DNA of 64,000 nt from Acidisarcina polymorpha (GTDB lineage Bacteria; Acidobacteriota; Terriglobia; Terriglobales; Acidobacteriaceae), in NCBI RefSeq assembly GCF_003330725.1, contig NZ_CP030840.1, forward strand, positions 620,001 through 684,000, in the 5' to 3' direction. Under the pieces are notes generated by a model. That model saw nothing but the letters and a program-made list of their open reading frames with translations, ran no database searches and was not told where the DNA came from. Of this stretch, positions 63,201-64,000 are shown in pieces. The translations under genes were made by a program, and so were the position numbers. Numbering within the stretch: the first letter of the stretch is position 1; every line of letters begins with the position of its first letter.

Positions 63201-63257
63201 ACCGAAATCATCTTGATCGTTCCAGGTAAGGCGATCTTTCTCACCAAAGGAAGTTAA
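60216..63257 (+). CDS. Two-component-propeller sensor histidine kinase (second)
   Basis: 1013 residues, same design as the kinase at 47544: signal segment (AAVFAFVLLSFPLGYAQ), FHHTSWTSDDGLGAVSNIQ opening the propeller sensor with many DGxxW(F/V) blades, a Y_Y_Y domain (YKLENYDKSWQDAG, LPPGHYTLHVIACNNDG), one helix (TWFLCLCAVATMVIVW), HisKA_3 VARDLHDTLLQT with His 816, and HATPase (SDNGRGID, GLSCIRDRA). No ATG is available: GTG 60216 or TTG 60225 (AGAAGG at better spacing) must start it. No response regulator gene lies next to it in the window. Confidence 0.92.
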   Translation: MSVLCTTKRRAKSTRCFSRAAVFAFVLLSFPLGYAQRQTASIARFHHTSWTSDDGLGAVSNIQQSPDGFLWLTTSRGVLRFDGLRFESVQQVTFNAVQDSDILSVFISASGNVWLTTRSAGMLRWKDGVVTAISDRRCTPAGLGGGMIAEENDGSLWFASTTGLTHLQGSSCEVLGPGRGYPGRLPKALFVDRERTVWVVSPSNDLLYKPEGQGTFKPYNATIHSTGTAVAIRQSGTGGIWIADDSGIKRLDTLSQAGSIKVAHNNSPSSRDFTFSADGSLWTVTDDGVSHYSREAVAAASPYLTAAPVETFTVQQGLTSDGVSKLMLDQEGNVWVGTSAGMDSLHRSLLQAVTLPHSQEHEIGLVGGDKDDLWIGSRSMPLTHVAPGGALNGFPEIAKLTCIRRDHNGNIWVGGGGNSSLWRSEGEKFVSVPGPLGDNQPVVALEVDRNNVPWIYTINGLSYRLLNGSWVNVNQELGKKAAVLGSMTSDESGNIWFAFSEKLVEWNGSTFQRYSYPQTLKNISPATMSARNGHVWLAGRGGVDVFFNGQFHQMRWKDRDPIGRVSGVVESYNHGLWINGFSGITHISRAALADWLQNTNSEAVTEHLDASDGLPGFSGDRLPEPSLIEGSDGKIWFATTKGIAFLDPNSMAAQRNKLPPSVKITSILARGKEFPTWKDVVLPIHTTALEADFTALSLSLPQRVLFRYKLENYDKSWQDAGTRRQAFYTGLPPGHYTLHVIACNNDGLWNDTGTFVNLTLLPAFYQTTWFLCLCAVATMVIVWQGYRYRLERMAAAMRTRFGERLDERARVARDLHDTLLQTISVSKLATDQALERPADIAGLKAVLQQLSELLGQAAAEGRAALSALHVSNKASNNLANAIRTAIDESLIDDRMQAELSVDGLVRDIHPIVCDEVYRIAYEGIRNAFTHSEATLLRVNLAYGQDLTLRISDNGRGIDADILHEGKAGHYGLSCIRDRATRIGASLDFKISRPGGTEIILIVPGKAIFLTKGS

Positions 63258-63304
63258 TGCATCAAGAGTCTGGGCGTCGCACGTATGACAGCTGGCGAAA
63301 CTGC

Positions 63305-63598
63305 TCAAACGTTCTTGCCTTCCAAAATGAAAACTCTGAAGCTAGATGCTGCTTTACGATGCTCCGCTGCCGCCTGATATTCAGAGCTTTCATACCATGT
63401 CTTTGCTTCCCCAACGGAGGGGAATTCAAGAATCACCGCGCCCTCAAATTCTGGCCCTTCTAGGACCTCGAGTGTGCCATAAAACGCCAGCGGTTTCGCC
63501 GGTCGTCCGGCGAGGGTGGGCAACGCGAGCTTGCCGTAGATTTCCATCTCAGCTTCGTTGGACGTTTTCTCACGGATGAATACAACGAAGGCAGGCAT
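63305..63598 (-). CDS. DUF1330 domain protein
   Basis: 97 residues from the ATG at 63598 (AAAGGA upstream). PAFVVFIREKTSNEAEMEIYGKLALPTLAG, LEVLEGPEFEGAVILEFPSVGEAKTWYESSEYQAAAEHRKAASSFRVFILEG is a typical DUF1330 dimeric alpha-beta barrel protein. Biochemical role unknown. A partial copy of the recurrent palindrome lies about 100 bases upstream. Confidence 0.9.
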   Translation of the reverse strand: MPAFVVFIREKTSNEAEMEIYGKLALPTLAGRPAKPLAFYGTLEVLEGPEFEGAVILEFPSVGEAKTWYESSEYQAAAEHRKAASSFRVFILEGKNV

Positions 63599-63696
63599 GG
63601 GATCCTTTCTAATGATGCGGCGGTTTGGCGGAAGCGGGATATGCATCGCGCTTCCGCACGGGCGGACGTGACAGTCGTCGCCAGCACAATACTCGT

Positions 63697-63711
63697 GCAC
63701 CCTCAAGGTAT
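63697..63711. promoter_or_regulatory. Palindrome copy upstream of DUF1330 gene
   Basis: On the minus strand AGCTATACCTTGAGGGTGC: the left half and its AGCT flank are identical to the copies at 3213 and 23659, the right half is degenerate (GGGTGC). It lies about 100 bases before the DUF1330 start. Confidence 0.4.
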
Positions 63712-63885
63712 AGCTCTTCGGTTGAGCTAAGAAGCCTAATTGGGCCTAAAGCTTTGTAGCCCTTTTGAGTTCAGTCCAGTGTCACTATTGCCCCGCAGCG
63801 GACTAGGGAAGTTGCAGAAGAATGATCCGGGAGAAACCGAAGGGGTGTCTCCCAGCTCGATTTCGGGGCGGTCGACACACAAAGC

Positions 63886-63907
63886 GGCCCCGGACGAATC
63901 CGGGGCC
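63886..63907 (-). terminator. Hairpin terminator of the right-edge gene
   Basis: On the minus strand GGCCCCGGA-TTCG-TCCGGGGCC, a perfect 9-bp stem with TTCG tetraloop followed by GCTTTGTGTG, 13 bases after the stop codon of the partial gene. Confidence 0.75.
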
Positions 63908-63920
63908 AGAATGAAAGGGT

Positions 63921-64000
63921 CTAAGCTGCTTTCTTTCTCGTAGTCTCTTTCTTTGAGGTAACTTTCGCGGCTGTTGGCTTCGGCTTGTTGGAACAATCGG
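63921..64000 (-). CDS. C-terminal tail of a Lys/Ala-rich protein, partial
   Basis: The minus strand reads into the window as KPKPTAAKVTSKKETTRKKAA and a stop at 63921-63923. A Lys/Ala/Thr-rich tail ending this way is usual for DNA-binding proteins of histone-H1-like or HU-like type. Support comes from the strong terminator right behind it. The rest of the gene is outside. Confidence 0.5.
   Translation of the reverse strand, partial: DCSNKPKPTAAKVTSKKETTRKKAA

Noticed and set aside
63736-63996. 86-codon minus-strand frame at the right edge
   Set aside because: A different frame there ends in a Lys/Ala-rich tail followed by a strong terminator hairpin, which this frame would read through.

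Overview
The window looks like chromosome of a member of the Acidobacteriota (Terriglobia/Acidobacteriaceae type, e.g. Granulicella/Edaphobacter/Terriglobus relatives). This is inferred from two very large two-component-propeller histidine kinases opening with the F(Q/H)HT(A/S)WT..DG signature, a remnant of the small MLDVHPP membrane protein typical of that phylum, many secreted hydrolases, a moderately high GC content, and the density of SDR/NmrA/LysR/AraC genes. No rRNA, complete tRNA or CRISPR array is present.

Layout. 0-11.6 kb: the end of an SDR, then secreted or hydrolytic enzymes (aspartyl protease with PDZ, epoxide hydrolase, two M28 peptidases, a class C beta-lactamase-like serine hydrolase, a DUF6624 protein, an alpha/beta hydrolase). 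12-18.4 kb: two SDRs around an orphan ABC substrate-binding protein, an O-methyltransferase, a CNNM/CBS hemolysin-type membrane protein, an epimerase-like SDR and an NmrA fragment. 18.9-28.9 kb: a membrane protein, a carbohydrate block (GH5 lipoprotein, a second TIM-barrel hydrolase, a BNR sialidase-like protein), AraC, a broken DUF418 membrane protein and LysR.

29.4-36 kb is an accessory/mobile region. It holds an AAA ATPase (DUF4143) behind 22-bp repeated operator elements, an in-frame chimera of a VirB2/TrbC pilin signal region with a TraI-type helicase that lost its Walker A motif, a RES/MbcA toxin-antitoxin pair, a 3' remnant of an initiator tRNA-fMet gene (attachment-site scar), a tyrosine integrase carrying a zinc-finger-like insert, and an excisionase-like HTH protein. 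36-47.5 kb returns to chromosomal content: regulators, tautomerase, M13 peptidase, HExxH protein, DUF427, two SDRs and LysR. 47.5-52.5 kb encodes a propeller kinase with a divergent NarL-type regulator and a stand-alone receiver protein. 52.9-60.1 kb is a redox/electrophile block (NmrA, Zn-ADH, two Old Yellow Enzymes, a quinone-oxidoreductase-like MDR, TetR, a decayed LysR). 60.2-64 kb has a second propeller kinase, DUF1330 and the tail of a Lys/Ala-rich protein.

Two patterns cross the window. First, a 15-bp palindrome, ATACCTNNNAGGTAT, recurs in intergenic DNA next to oxidoreductase and hydrolase genes and looks like an operator of one regulator not encoded here. Second, at least six reading-frame breaks in otherwise well-conserved genes are each explained by loss of one base, usually in a short homopolymer, so sequencing or assembly error must be weighed against real gene decay.
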